A model generated the notes under the pieces. That model did not search any database and was not told the origin of the DNA. It saw nothing but the letters and a program-made list of their open reading frames with translations. From Marinobacter salinus (GTDB taxonomy: Bacteria > Pseudomonadota > Gammaproteobacteria > Pseudomonadales > Oleiphilaceae), in NCBI RefSeq assembly GCF_001854125.1, contig NZ_CP017715.1, forward strand, positions 2,542,001 to 2,606,000: DNA of 64,000 nucleotides, written 5' to 3'. A program made the translations under genes and the position numbers. Below are positions 32,409-42,033 of this stretch, in pieces. The number at the start of each line of letters is the position of its first letter. The first letter of the stretch is position 1.

Positions 32409-34529
32409 TTACTGGATCAGATCACCCTTGATGATCTTCGGGGTAATAAAGATCAGCAGCTCACTGCGCTCATCGATGTGCTCAGTTCGCTTAAACAGGC
32501 GACCGAGGTATGGGATGTCACCCAGGAATGGAGTCTTGGTAACCTGTGTAGCAACCTCGGACTGGAAGATACCGCCGAGCACGACCGTTTCACCATTCCC
32601 AACCAAAACCTGCGTGGTCACTGCGTTGGTATTAATCGAAGGAATACCAGCTGTGACTTCCCCGCGGGAGTCCTGGTTCACCACCAGGTCCATAATGATT
32701 TTGTCGTCCGGAGTAATCTGAGGCGTCACCTCCAGAGACAAAACGGCCTCCTTGAACGAAACGGACGTTGCGCCACTTGAAGACGCTTCCTGGTAAGGAA
32801 TCTCCTCACCCGACTTGATAGACGCGGTCTGACGATCTGCGGTTACCACTCGCGGCTGGGAAACCACTTCGGCCTGGCCATCACTTTCCAGGGCGGAAAG
32901 CTCGAGATCAACAAGGAAGTCATCACTACCCCAACCGATGGCAAAGGACGACGCGCCCTCCCCCGTCACCCCGAGATCCACAGCCAAAGCACCCGGGAAG
33001 GTAATGGAGCTGTTGGTTCCACCTGCCGCCTGTCGCGCTTCCTCGACTGCCGACTGGGAGCCACCAATCGCAAACACGTTATCACCACTCACATCGTACG
33101 CAGCGCCACCCCAACGGATACCGAGGTTCTCTGCGACGTTGGTCTGCGCTCGAACAATACGGGCCTCAATGGATACCTGACGAACAGCGACATCCCAAGT
33201 GGAGACCAGGCGCCGGATCTCTTCCAGTTTTTCAGCCGTTTCCCTGACACTGATGGTGTTGGTCCGAACGTCTGAGGAGATGAAGCCACGGTCCGAAATC
33301 AGCTCCTCGTCCTCTTTAATGAGCGCAACGATGTCACCCGCCTTCGCATAATTGACCTGAATAATATCAAGGCGAACCGGGGCCAGCTCGGCAATTTGCT
33401 TGGTGGTTTCCAGTTCAAGCTTCTCACGAGCGGCGATTTCGTCGGCTGGCGCAACCAGAAGCACGTTACCAATCTGGCGTTTGTCCAGACCTTTGGTTTT
33501 AAGAATCAGATCAAGGGCCTGATCCCAAGGTACATTTTGCAGACGAAGGGTAATGCTTCCACCAACCGTGTCACTGGCAACCAGGTTCAGACCGGTAAAG
33601 TCGGCAATCAACTGCAGCACCGAGCGAACTTCAATATCCTGGAAGTTAAGCGAAAGCTTCTCGCCGGTATATGGGAATTTTTCTTCCCGACGAGCCTCAG
33701 CCTCTTGCTCCGTCAGCTTTTCTACGCTAACCGTGAACTGGCTTCCAGACTGGTAAGCAATGTAATCGTAGTTCCCTTCCGGACGAATCTCGACGATGGC
33801 TTTTCCATCCTCCACGTAAGTATCGATTCGATTAACCGGTGTCGCGAAGTCGGTGACATCCAGTCTGCGGCGCAGATTCTCCGGCACGGACAGTTCGGGC
33901 ATGGTCAAACGAATTTTTCCGCCCAGCTCAGAGAGGTCCACAGGTGTACTTGCACTGCCCAGATCAACGACAACCCGGCCTTCACCGTCCTTGCCGCGCC
34001 GAAAGTCAACGCCAGCCAAGGCATTCCCAGCAGACGAAGACGTCACTGGTCCGGCTGCCGCACCGGTCGATGCAGGTGCCGCTGAAGGTGTTGCAGCCTC
34101 ACCGCCAATGGTCATTACCAGAGAGTTGTTATTCCGGACTGTGTTATAAGGCACCAGCTCCGCCAGGTTGAAAATCAACCTTGTCCGGTCCTTGGTTTCA
34201 ACCACCGTCATGCTCTGGGCGTTGCCCGAGCCCAGAGGAATACTACGACTGTCGAGCCCGCTCGCGGTATCACGCAAATCAACTGCAATTCGCGCAGGAC
34301 GCTCAATAGTGTAGCCCGTAGGTTCCGGGGGCTGGCCATCAAATTTCAGTGTCACTTCCAGGCGTTCTCCCGGCAGCGACGAAAACGTCACGTCTTCCAG
34401 CGTGACCGCATTGGCCAGGCCGGATAACAACCCAAAAGCAATTACGCTGACGTACACATTGAGTTTTCTGAACATCGCTAGCCTCGACCCCAAACTTTTT
34501 TGTTCGTGCATGTTTCTGTCAATCATCAT
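32409..34529 (-). CDS. pilQ: Type IV pilus secretin PilQ
   Basis: Outer-membrane multimeric channel through which the pilus passes. It has 706 residues from the ATG at 34527-34529, which has AAGGAG seven bases upstream; a further upstream ATG at 34589 overlaps pilP. A long N-terminus precedes the signal peptide (MFRKLNVYVSVIAFGLLSGLANA), so a start at 34475 is also possible. Then come peptidoglycan-binding AMIN-type domains, the STN/N0 domain (LNFQDIEVRSVLQLIADFTG), N1 domain, and the C-terminal secretin domain ending in LGDIPYLGRLFKRTEHIDERSELLIFITP. It is the last gene of pilMNOPQ. Confidence 0.96.
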   Translation of the reverse strand: MMIDRNMHEQKSLGSRLAMFRKLNVYVSVIAFGLLSGLANAVTLEDVTFSSLPGERLEVTLKFDGQPPEPTGYTIERPARIAVDLRDTASGLDSRSIPLGSGNAQSMTVVETKDRTRLIFNLAELVPYNTVRNNNSLVMTIGGEAATPSAAPASTGAAAGPVTSSSAGNALAGVDFRRGKDGEGRVVVDLGSASTPVDLSELGGKIRLTMPELSVPENLRRRLDVTDFATPVNRIDTYVEDGKAIVEIRPEGNYDYIAYQSGSQFTVSVEKLTEQEAEARREEKFPYTGEKLSLNFQDIEVRSVLQLIADFTGLNLVASDTVGGSITLRLQNVPWDQALDLILKTKGLDKRQIGNVLLVAPADEIAAREKLELETTKQIAELAPVRLDIIQVNYAKAGDIVALIKEDEELISDRGFISSDVRTNTISVRETAEKLEEIRRLVSTWDVAVRQVSIEARIVRAQTNVAENLGIRWGGAAYDVSGDNVFAIGGSQSAVEEARQAAGGTNSSITFPGALAVDLGVTGEGASSFAIGWGSDDFLVDLELSALESDGQAEVVSQPRVVTADRQTASIKSGEEIPYQEASSSGATSVSFKEAVLSLEVTPQITPDDKIIMDLVVNQDSRGEVTAGIPSINTNAVTTQVLVGNGETVVLGGIFQSEVATQVTKTPFLGDIPYLGRLFKRTEHIDERSELLIFITPKIIKGDLIQ

Positions 34530-34540
34530 TGTGCCGCTCC

Positions 34541-35095
34541 TTAGCCCTCTTCCCCAGTCAGTGTCAGGGAACGAGGACGCTCGACCCATCCACCCCGGCC
34601 ATTGGGAACGATTTCAATTAGTTCTATGCGTGTTTCGCTCACACCAACAATGCGGCCGTAGTTTTGCCCCATATAGTTGCCTGTGCGCACTCGGTGAATA
34701 CCGCCAGTGTTATCTTCAATCAAGGCAAAGAGATTACCCGAAGTTCCCTGTAGCGTTCCGACCATACCCAGTTCTTTAAGGTCAAAATTCTCAAGTACCT
34801 CTCTTGGCCTGTCCAGGTCCGGCTCAACATCACTGACCGGCTGCTGGTCAACCATCGTCAACTGAACATCCACCGGTGGTTCAAAGGGCGCACGCCTGTC
34901 GGCGGCCGAATAACTGAATGCCTCATAAGCCTTGAATTCAGGCAGCGGCTCTACAAACCCGCGGGGCTTGGCCCGCGTGTCCGCCATAAACTTGTCCAGA
35001 TCCGAGAAGCCGCTGCCCTGGGAACAAGCTGTCAGAAGAGATACCAGACAGATACCCAACCAGGCTTTTCCCGCATGCTTTACTGTCATGCTCAT
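34541..35095 (-). CDS. pilP: Type IV pilus inner-membrane lipoprotein PilP
   Basis: Lipoprotein linking the PilNO inner-membrane dimer to PilQ. It has 184 residues; the signal sequence ends in the lipobox LTAC with Cys24. The C-terminal part has the PilP beta-sandwich pattern (LGMVGTLQGTSGNLFALIED, VRTGNYMGQNYGRIVGVSE). It overlaps pilO by four bases. The linker between Cys24 and the domain is Pro- and Asp-rich, as usual for the family. Confidence 0.95.
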   Translation of the reverse strand: MSMTVKHAGKAWLGICLVSLLTACSQGSGFSDLDKFMADTRAKPRGFVEPLPEFKAYEAFSYSAADRRAPFEPPVDVQLTMVDQQPVSDVEPDLDRPREVLENFDLKELGMVGTLQGTSGNLFALIEDNTGGIHRVRTGNYMGQNYGRIVGVSETRIELIEIVPNGRGGWVERPRSLTLTGEEG

Positions 35096-35703
35096 TCTCC
35101 AGCCCGGTAGCGGTAGGTACGGGCAAGAACTTGCATATCAAGCTGATCTCCGTCTCCGCCAGTTGGTTTAATGGTTAAATCGTGCAGCGTCACTATACGT
35201 GGAAGACTTGCAACGCTGCTTACGAAAGATGCCAGCTCGTGATACGACCCGGAGACACGAATATTTATTGGCAGTTCAGCGTAAAAATCGCGTCTTTGCT
35301 CAGGCTGCAACTCAACTTCCTGGAGCGACAACCCACTACCCAAAGCAGTATTGGTAATATCTTCCAAAAGCCCGGGAACCTCTGTTTCACTCGGCAACTG
35401 ACGGACGAGGGCCCCAAAGGTTTCCTCCATCTCTGCCATCTGCGCTTTGAAAACCTCAAGGTTTGCAACCTGGTAAGCCTTCTCTTCGTACTTTTTGCGC
35501 AAGTCCTGCTCGGTTTTTTCAACTCGATCCAGTTGAATATATTGATCTTTTATGAAAAACCAGTATCCACCACCCACGATCAAGCCAACGATAATGAGAA
35601 CCACAATGGCTTTGATGGGCGCAGGCCAGATTCCTGCGTTATTGACGTCAAGATCATTGACGTCGAATTCATTCAGGCTTTTAAGTGAGTCCGCGAGGCT
35701 CAT
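35092..35703 (-). CDS. pilO: Type IV pilus assembly protein PilO
   Basis: Bitopic inner-membrane protein that pairs with PilN in the alignment complex. It has 203 residues: a short cytoplasmic N-terminus, one membrane segment at about 26-50 (PIKAIVVLIIVGLIVGGGYWFFI), a coiled coil (VEKTEQDLRKKYEEKAYQVAN), and a ferredoxin-like periplasmic domain. It overlaps pilP by four bases and touches pilN by one base. Confidence 0.95.
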   Translation of the reverse strand: MSLADSLKSLNEFDVNDLDVNNAGIWPAPIKAIVVLIIVGLIVGGGYWFFIKDQYIQLDRVEKTEQDLRKKYEEKAYQVANLEVFKAQMAEMEETFGALVRQLPSETEVPGLLEDITNTALGSGLSLQEVELQPEQRRDFYAELPINIRVSGSYHELASFVSSVASLPRIVTLHDLTIKPTGGDGDQLDMQVLARTYRYRAGE

Positions 35704-36265
35704 TACTTATCCTCCCCTTCGGGCTCGGGCGTTTTCTGCTGCACCGACAGGTTAAACTGGCTGTATCCCGCACGACGGTTATCCGCCGCCGAAACATTTG
35801 AGAGATCAGGGCTGGCAAACCAGTCAGATTCTTCAAACTGGCGCATCAGAGTCGAGATTCTGCTGTTGGACTCCGCCATACCGACGATATCAATGCGGTC
35901 GCCCGCCTTCTTCAGGTCGGTGTAAAACAAACCGTCGGGCAAGGTCCGTACCAGCTCGTCGAAGACCCGAACGATAACTGGCCGCTTGCCCTGGAGATCC
36001 TGAATCACTTTCATGCGAGCCAGAAGCTCATCCCTTTTCCGCTTCAGACTCTCGATCTCCTTGATTTGCTGATCCAGCTTCTTCGTCGCGGTCTCGACAT
36101 ACGCATTACGGGACTGCTGGTAAGCGATCCGGTTGTCCATATCGGTCTTCCATAGGAACACCAACCCCCCGGCGATAATCGCTGCCCCCAGAATCATCAC
36201 GACAAACTGCTTCTGCTTTTCCGCCCTGAGCTCTTCGCGCCAGGGCCTGAGGTTAATCTTTGCCA

Positions 36266-36266
<1 letters not shown>
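35703..36266 (-). CDS. pilN: Type IV pilus assembly protein PilN
   Basis: Inner-membrane partner of PilO; its cytoplasmic N-terminus binds PilM through the conserved INLRPWR motif, seen here as MAKINLRPWREELR. The chosen ATG at 36264-36266 gives 187 residues; an upstream ATG at 36296 lies inside pilM. One membrane segment (about residues 21-41, FVVMILGAAIIAGGLVFLW) and a coiled coil follow, then the periplasmic domain. The start overlaps the pilM stop by one base. Confidence 0.95.
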
Positions 36267-37339
<1,073 letters not shown>

Positions 37340-37416
37340 CTATACCTGGTTAAATGCACCGGGTTAAGTTACTTATGTGTTTTTTATTTAAGAGAATTTC
37401 TTCAGTATTCCGTCTA

Positions 37417-37449
37417 CAATGCTTTTTCTTCTTTAATTGAGAAGCATTG
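37417..37449. repeat. Inverted repeat in the pilM/ponA divergent region
   Basis: CAATGCTT at 37417-37424 and AAGCATTG at 37442-37449 are perfect 8-base arms 17 bases apart. The A/T-rich gap and location between two divergent starts suggest an operator or a curved-DNA site; no known consensus was recognised. Confidence 0.4.
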
Positions 37450-37525
37450 CAGCGGTGAAGCGACTCTTCCTTCCTAAAGCAATTTCTCAAATGATAGACC
37501 TATATCCAACAGTTGTCAGAAAAAA

Positions 37526-39988
37526 ATGTCTCATTTGTTGCGCACATCTCGTCTTTTTGCCTGGTTGATTCTTACCGGACTGAGTACCGCCGTTATCATC
37601 ACCTCAGGCTTCTACCTTTATCTTCGCCCGGGACTCCCTCCCGTCGAACAGCTCCTGGACATAAAGCTGCAAACGCCGCTCAGGGTCTATAGCGAAGACA
37701 GCAAATTAATAGCAGAATTCGGTGAAAAGAGAAGGGCACCGATCACAATCGAACAGATCCCAACAATTCAGTTACAAGCCTTTATGGCCGCTGAAGACTC
37801 CCGGTTTTATGAACACTTTGGGGTCGACATCAAAGGCCTGGCGCGGGCTGCAATCGAACTGGTGTCCACCGGATCGATCCAGTCTGGCGGCAGCACCATC
37901 ACTATGCAGGTTGCAAAAAATTACTTTTTGTCACGCGACAGGACCTTTATCCGGAAGTTCAATGAGATACTTCTCGCTCTTCAGATCGAGCGTGAACTGA
38001 ATAAAAACCGTATTCTGGAGCTCTACCTCAACAAGATATACCTGGGCAATCGGGCGTACGGTATTGCCGCCGCTGCCCAGGTCTATTACAACAAGCCCGT
38101 TGCCGAGCTGTCCCTGGCACAGATGGCCATGCTGGCAGGCCTCCCGAAAGCTCCCTCGGCCTACAACCCTCTCGCTAACCCGGACCGCGCACGAATTCGC
38201 AGAGACTGGATACTCGGCCGCATGCGGGATCTCGGATTCATTACAGATGACGCCTATGAATTGGCCGTATCTGCGCCTCTGACCGCAAGCTACAACGCCA
38301 CCGAGACCGAAGTAGACGCAGATTTCGTGGCTGAAATGGCCCGGTCGGAAATGGTTCGCCGATTTGGCGAAGAGGCCTACACCGATGGTTACAGCGTAAC
38401 GCTGACCGTTGATAGCGTGAAGCAACAAACTGCGACCGATGCGCTCCAAAACGGACTGGAAGCCTACGATCGACGCCATGGATTTCGAGGGCCGATTGGA
38501 CAGATCGACCCGGACACTCTCGCCAACAGAGAGCCTTCGGACCTGGTACTCAACTACCCTCGGGTCGAATCACTAATCCCTGCTCTTGTTACCTCCGTCG
38601 ATGACGAAAACCTAGTCACCAGTGTTTATGCCCGCGGCATTGGCGAAGCGACCATGGCTTTCGAGACCATGACATGGGCCCGACGATACAAGACCGAGGA
38701 TTTGACAGGCCCGGAGCCGGAAAAACCCTCGGAAGTTGTGTCTGCCGGAGACGTCATATACGTGCATGCTGCCGCGGAGACAGGCTCTGAAGAAACCGGG
38801 ACCGAAGAAGCACTGCCTGCCGTTTCGCTTGCCCAGGTACCGCGCGCGGAGGGCGCCCTGATCTCGCTGGACACTGACACCGGTGCTATTGAAGCCCTCG
38901 CGGGCGGCTACAGCTTTGGACAAAGCAAATACAACCGGGCGATACAGGCCAAAAGGCAGCCTGGCTCCACGTTCAAACCGTTCCTTTACCTGACGGCACT
39001 TGAAAATGGCATGACTCCGGCGACTATTTACAACGATGCGCCGATTGTTTTTGATGACTCTGAGCTAGAAACTGCCTGGCGCCCACAGAACTCGTCGGGG
39101 CAATTCTATGGCCCCACTCGCCTGAGAGAAGCTCTTTATCGCTCACGCAATATCGTCTCGATCCGGCTGCTCAGGGATGTTGGCATTCAAACCACACTGG
39201 ACTACCTGAAGCAACTGAAGATCCCGGTCGAAAACATGCCAGACAACCTTTCACTGTCCCTTGGCAGCGGCCAGCTATCACCCATGGAACTGGCCCGGGG
39301 TCTTGCTGTCATCGCGAATGGCGGCTATGACGTACAGCCCTACCTCATTGACCGAATCCAGGACGTCAAAGGTGAGATCTTATATCAGGCACCGAAGACC
39401 GTACTTTGCGACAAAGACTGCGACCAGATAACGGCCGGCACCAGTGAGCCGGAAAACCGGCAAGAGAATGACGCCAAACAAGAAACGCGGGTGATGAGAC
39501 GACTGGCGGATGAGCGCTCTGTCTATATACTCCACTCGATGATGCGAGACGTTATTCGCCTGGGCACCGGCCGACGTGCGCGCGCGCTTGGACGGGAAGA
39601 CATTGCAGGCAAGACCGGCACCACCAATGAGCAAAAAGACACCTGGTTTGCAGGCTTCAATCACGAGATAGCGACCACCACCTGGGTTGGCTTCGACCAA
39701 CCTGCCCCGCTTGGCCGGCGTGAGTTTGGCGCCAGCACGGCACTGCCCATCTGGATTGATTACATGAAAGTCGCACTGAGTGGCACCCCTGCAGCCATGA
39801 TGCCGAGGCCCAATGGCATCGTGAACATCCGCATCAATCCCGAAACCGGAAAACGCGCAAGACCAGGAGAAGACGGCGTCTTCGAAGTCTTCAAGGAAGA
39901 GGACGCTCCCGCGCCACTACCCCCGGAGAGTGAAAGCGACGGAAATGGAAACTCCAGCGGAGACGATCTTTCCCGCCAGATCTTCTGA
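37526..39988 (+). CDS. ponA: Penicillin-binding protein 1A (bifunctional)
   Basis: Inner-membrane peptidoglycan synthase, 820 residues. A short cytoplasmic tail and one membrane segment (about 9-33) lead into the glycosyltransferase domain with AAEDSRFYEHFGVD, GGSTITMQVAKN and the long RKFNEILLALQIE helix. An OB-like insertion follows, then the transpeptidase with the active serine in GSTFKPF, the SRN triad in YRSRNIVS and KTGT in AGKTGTTNE. The C-terminus is a low-complexity Glu/Asp/Ser/Gly tail. Acid- and Pro-rich insertions near residues 390-430 are less conserved. It is divergent from pilM and ends at a strong terminator. Confidence 0.96.
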   Translation: MSHLLRTSRLFAWLILTGLSTAVIITSGFYLYLRPGLPPVEQLLDIKLQTPLRVYSEDSKLIAEFGEKRRAPITIEQIPTIQLQAFMAAEDSRFYEHFGVDIKGLARAAIELVSTGSIQSGGSTITMQVAKNYFLSRDRTFIRKFNEILLALQIERELNKNRILELYLNKIYLGNRAYGIAAAAQVYYNKPVAELSLAQMAMLAGLPKAPSAYNPLANPDRARIRRDWILGRMRDLGFITDDAYELAVSAPLTASYNATETEVDADFVAEMARSEMVRRFGEEAYTDGYSVTLTVDSVKQQTATDALQNGLEAYDRRHGFRGPIGQIDPDTLANREPSDLVLNYPRVESLIPALVTSVDDENLVTSVYARGIGEATMAFETMTWARRYKTEDLTGPEPEKPSEVVSAGDVIYVHAAAETGSEETGTEEALPAVSLAQVPRAEGALISLDTDTGAIEALAGGYSFGQSKYNRAIQAKRQPGSTFKPFLYLTALENGMTPATIYNDAPIVFDDSELETAWRPQNSSGQFYGPTRLREALYRSRNIVSIRLLRDVGIQTTLDYLKQLKIPVENMPDNLSLSLGSGQLSPMELARGLAVIANGGYDVQPYLIDRIQDVKGEILYQAPKTVLCDKDCDQITAGTSEPENRQENDAKQETRVMRRLADERSVYILHSMMRDVIRLGTGRRARALGREDIAGKTGTTNEQKDTWFAGFNHEIATTTWVGFDQPAPLGRREFGASTALPIWIDYMKVALSGTPAAMMPRPNGIVNIRINPETGKRARPGEDGVFEVFKEEDAPAPLPPESESDGNGNSSGDDLSRQIF

Positions 39989-40014
39989 CCCTGCCGAGCC
40001 AGGCGGGCAAGCAT

Positions 40015-40047
40015 AAAAAAACCGGCGGGATCACCGCCGGTTTTTTT
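40015..40047. terminator. Bidirectional terminator between ponA and maeB
   Basis: A-run, stem ACCGGCGG/CCGCCGGT with loop GATCA, then a T-run. It serves both convergent genes, lying 27 bases after the ponA stop and 20 bases after the maeB stop. Confidence 0.88.
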
Positions 40048-40066
40048 ATGCAATCCTGAACGAAAC

Positions 40067-41332
40067 TCAGATAATGTCGTCCATGGACTTCAACGGGTAA
40101 TGAGCAGGATACGGGTTGCGAGCAACACCGGAATCAACCGCTGCACGGGCAACCGCCGCAGGCACAACTTCCAGCAGACGAACATCCATCGGCTTTGGAA
40201 TAATATATTCCTTGCCGAATTCGAAGCTCTCCACGCCGTAAGCCTCACAGATTTCCTGCGGCACCGGCTCTTTGGCCAACGCACGAATGGCGTTAACCGC
40301 AGCCACCTTCATCTCTTCATTGATCGCAGTAGCGCGAACGTCGAGAGCACCGCGGAAGATGAACGGGAAGCCCAACACGTTATTCACCTGGTTCGGATAG
40401 TCTGAGCGACCGGTTGCCATAATGAGATCATCACGGGCGGCCAGCGCGACTTCCGGAGCAATCTCCGGATCCGGGTTTGAACAGGCAAACACGATCGGGT
40501 TGGGGGCCATCTTTTTGAGCTGGTCTGCGGTCAGCAGATCAGGACCGGACAACCCGAGGAACACATCGGCGCCATCAATCGCGTCATCCAGTGTGCGCCT
40601 GTCCGTATCGTTAGCAAACATAGCCTTGTACTGATTAAGGTCATCACGACCAGAGTGGATCACACCCTTGCGGTCGAGCATAAAGATGTTCTCAGAGCGA
40701 ATACCGCAACTGATCAAAAGCTTCATGCACGCGATAGCAGCGGCGCCCGCACCGAGACACACCACCTTCGCTTCTTCAATTTTTTTGCCCTGCAGCTCAA
40801 GCGCATTGAGCATGCCAGCTGCGGTCACAATAGCTGTGCCATGCTGGTCATCATGGAAGACCGGCACGTTGCACTTTTCAATCAGCGCACGCTCAACCTC
40901 GAAGCACTCTGGCGCCTTGATGTCTTCCAGGTTGATACCACCGAAGGTATCCGCAATACGCTCAACCGTTTCAATAAACGCCTGCGGGCTTTCGGAATTG
41001 ACTTCGATATCGAAGACGTCAATTCCGGCAAAGCGCTTGAACAGTACGCCTTTGCCTTCCATAACCGGCTTGCTTGCCAGTGGACCCAGGTTACCCAGAC
41101 CAAGAATCGCGGAACCGTCGGAGATTACAGCCACCAGGTTGCCCTTGGCAGTGTATTTATAGGCGTTCTCCGGGTCCTTTGCGATCTCGCGGACCGGTTC
41201 GGCAACCCCGGGGCTATACGCCAGAGAGAGGTCGCGGGAGGTTTTGGTTGGCTTTGTGATTTCAACACTCAGCTTACCAGGCCGCGGCTTGGCGTGATAT
41301 TCAAGGGCTGCTTCTTTCAGATCTTGAGACAT
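40067..41332 (-). CDS. Malic enzyme (MaeB-like, without phosphotransacetylase domain)
   Basis: Decarboxylates malate to pyruvate with reduction of NAD(P). The ATG at 41330-41332 gives 421 residues (MSQDLKEAALEYHAKPRPGK); an ATG seven codons earlier is possible. Motifs: DLSLAYSPGVAEPVREI, NLGPLASKPVMEGKGVLFK, DDQHGTAIVTAAGMLNAL, and VVCLGAGAAAIACMKLL for the dinucleotide. E. coli MaeB is about 759 residues because of a C-terminal phosphotransacetylase domain; that domain is absent here. Cofactor preference (NADP is likely) is not proven by the sequence. A 17-base palindrome lies upstream. Confidence 0.92.
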   Translation of the reverse strand: MSQDLKEAALEYHAKPRPGKLSVEITKPTKTSRDLSLAYSPGVAEPVREIAKDPENAYKYTAKGNLVAVISDGSAILGLGNLGPLASKPVMEGKGVLFKRFAGIDVFDIEVNSESPQAFIETVERIADTFGGINLEDIKAPECFEVERALIEKCNVPVFHDDQHGTAIVTAAGMLNALELQGKKIEEAKVVCLGAGAAAIACMKLLISCGIRSENIFMLDRKGVIHSGRDDLNQYKAMFANDTDRRTLDDAIDGADVFLGLSGPDLLTADQLKKMAPNPIVFACSNPDPEIAPEVALAARDDLIMATGRSDYPNQVNNVLGFPFIFRGALDVRATAINEEMKVAAVNAIRALAKEPVPQEICEAYGVESFEFGKEYIIPKPMDVRLLEVVPAAVARAAVDSGVARNPYPAHYPLKSMDDII

Positions 41333-41392
41333 TGCCACTGTTCCGTTTGTCACGTTTAAGGGTAATAAACCGCGGAGCTTCGCTCAGCGGAG

Positions 41393-41409
41393 CGCGCCAT
41401 TATGGCGCG
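41393..41409. promoter_or_regulatory. Palindrome upstream of maeB, possible operator
   Basis: CGCGCCAT-T-ATGGCGCG, two perfect 8-base arms around one base, 61 bases upstream of the maeB start. It lies just downstream of a candidate promoter (complement of 41452-41457, TTGACT; complement of 41429-41434, TTGCTA), so it would fall in the leader. Could be a repressor site or an RNA hairpin. Confidence 0.35.
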
Positions 41410-41507
41410 ACCGACCCCAAACGACAAGTAGCAATCGGCGGTTTTGTAATCAGTCAATAGTGCGAATTGCGTATGTATCAAAAAAATACATAGAAATATC
41501 CAGACAC

Positions 41508-41534
41508 AAAAAAAGCGCCCAGAGGCGCTTTTTT
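41508..41534 (-). terminator. Rho-independent terminator of rpmE
   Basis: The minus-strand stem AAGCGCCTC/GGGCGCTT is followed by a long T-run (complement of 41507-41514). It lies about 14 bases after the rpmE stop. Confidence 0.82.
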
Positions 41535-41548
41535 CACTACCAGAGCAA

Positions 41549-41770
41549 TCAGTCTTTCTTGCCGCCGATGCGACCACCGAAACGCTTCTGGAAGCGGTCA
41601 ATACGACCACCAGTGTCCATAACCTTCTGCTTACCAGTATAGAACGGGTGGCACTGAGAGCAGACGTCCAGCTGCAGATCGTGCCCGATCGTAGAGCGGG
41701 TCTTGATCACGTTACCGCAGGAGCATGTTGCGGTAATCTCTTCGTACTTGGGATGAATACCTTCTTTCAT
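41549..41770 (-). CDS. rpmE: 50S ribosomal protein L31, zinc-binding type
   Basis: Bridges the ribosomal subunits. It has 73 residues: [20 protein letters not shown] at the start and [22 protein letters not shown] in the middle. Cys16, Cys18, Cys37 and Cys40 form the zinc site, so this is the C-plus form; in many bacteria Zur-controlled C-minus copies replace it under zinc limitation. No such copy is in the window. It is divergent from priA, the usual order. Confidence 0.97.
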   Translation of the reverse strand: MKEGIHPKYEEITATCSCGNVIKTRSTIGHDLQLDVCSQCHPFYTGKQKVMDTGGRIDRFQKRFGGRIGGKKD

Positions 41771-42033
41771 GGCGAACCTCTTTAGGTCATGCCGCTACCA
41801 GATCGCGGAGCTGGAATCAGCTCGGGCGCCGGGCACCGCATGTTTGAATCAATTGAAAAGACGGGGCACAATCAGGCCCTGCCGGAAACAGATCGCGAAT
41901 CTTACTTGCAATTACCGCGTCAGGCAAGCGCCGCCCTGATTTCCGGACCCGCCCACCAAAGATTTCGCGGCAGGCTGCCGATTACAACAGGATAGGGAAA
42001 AACCGTGACACTCGTTTTCCAGTGGAGCACTCA

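Noticed and set aside
41789..41995. A 68-residue plus-strand frame in the rpmE/priA gap
   Set aside because: It has no convincing ribosome-binding site and no recognisable sequence pattern, and it occupies the divergent promoter region.
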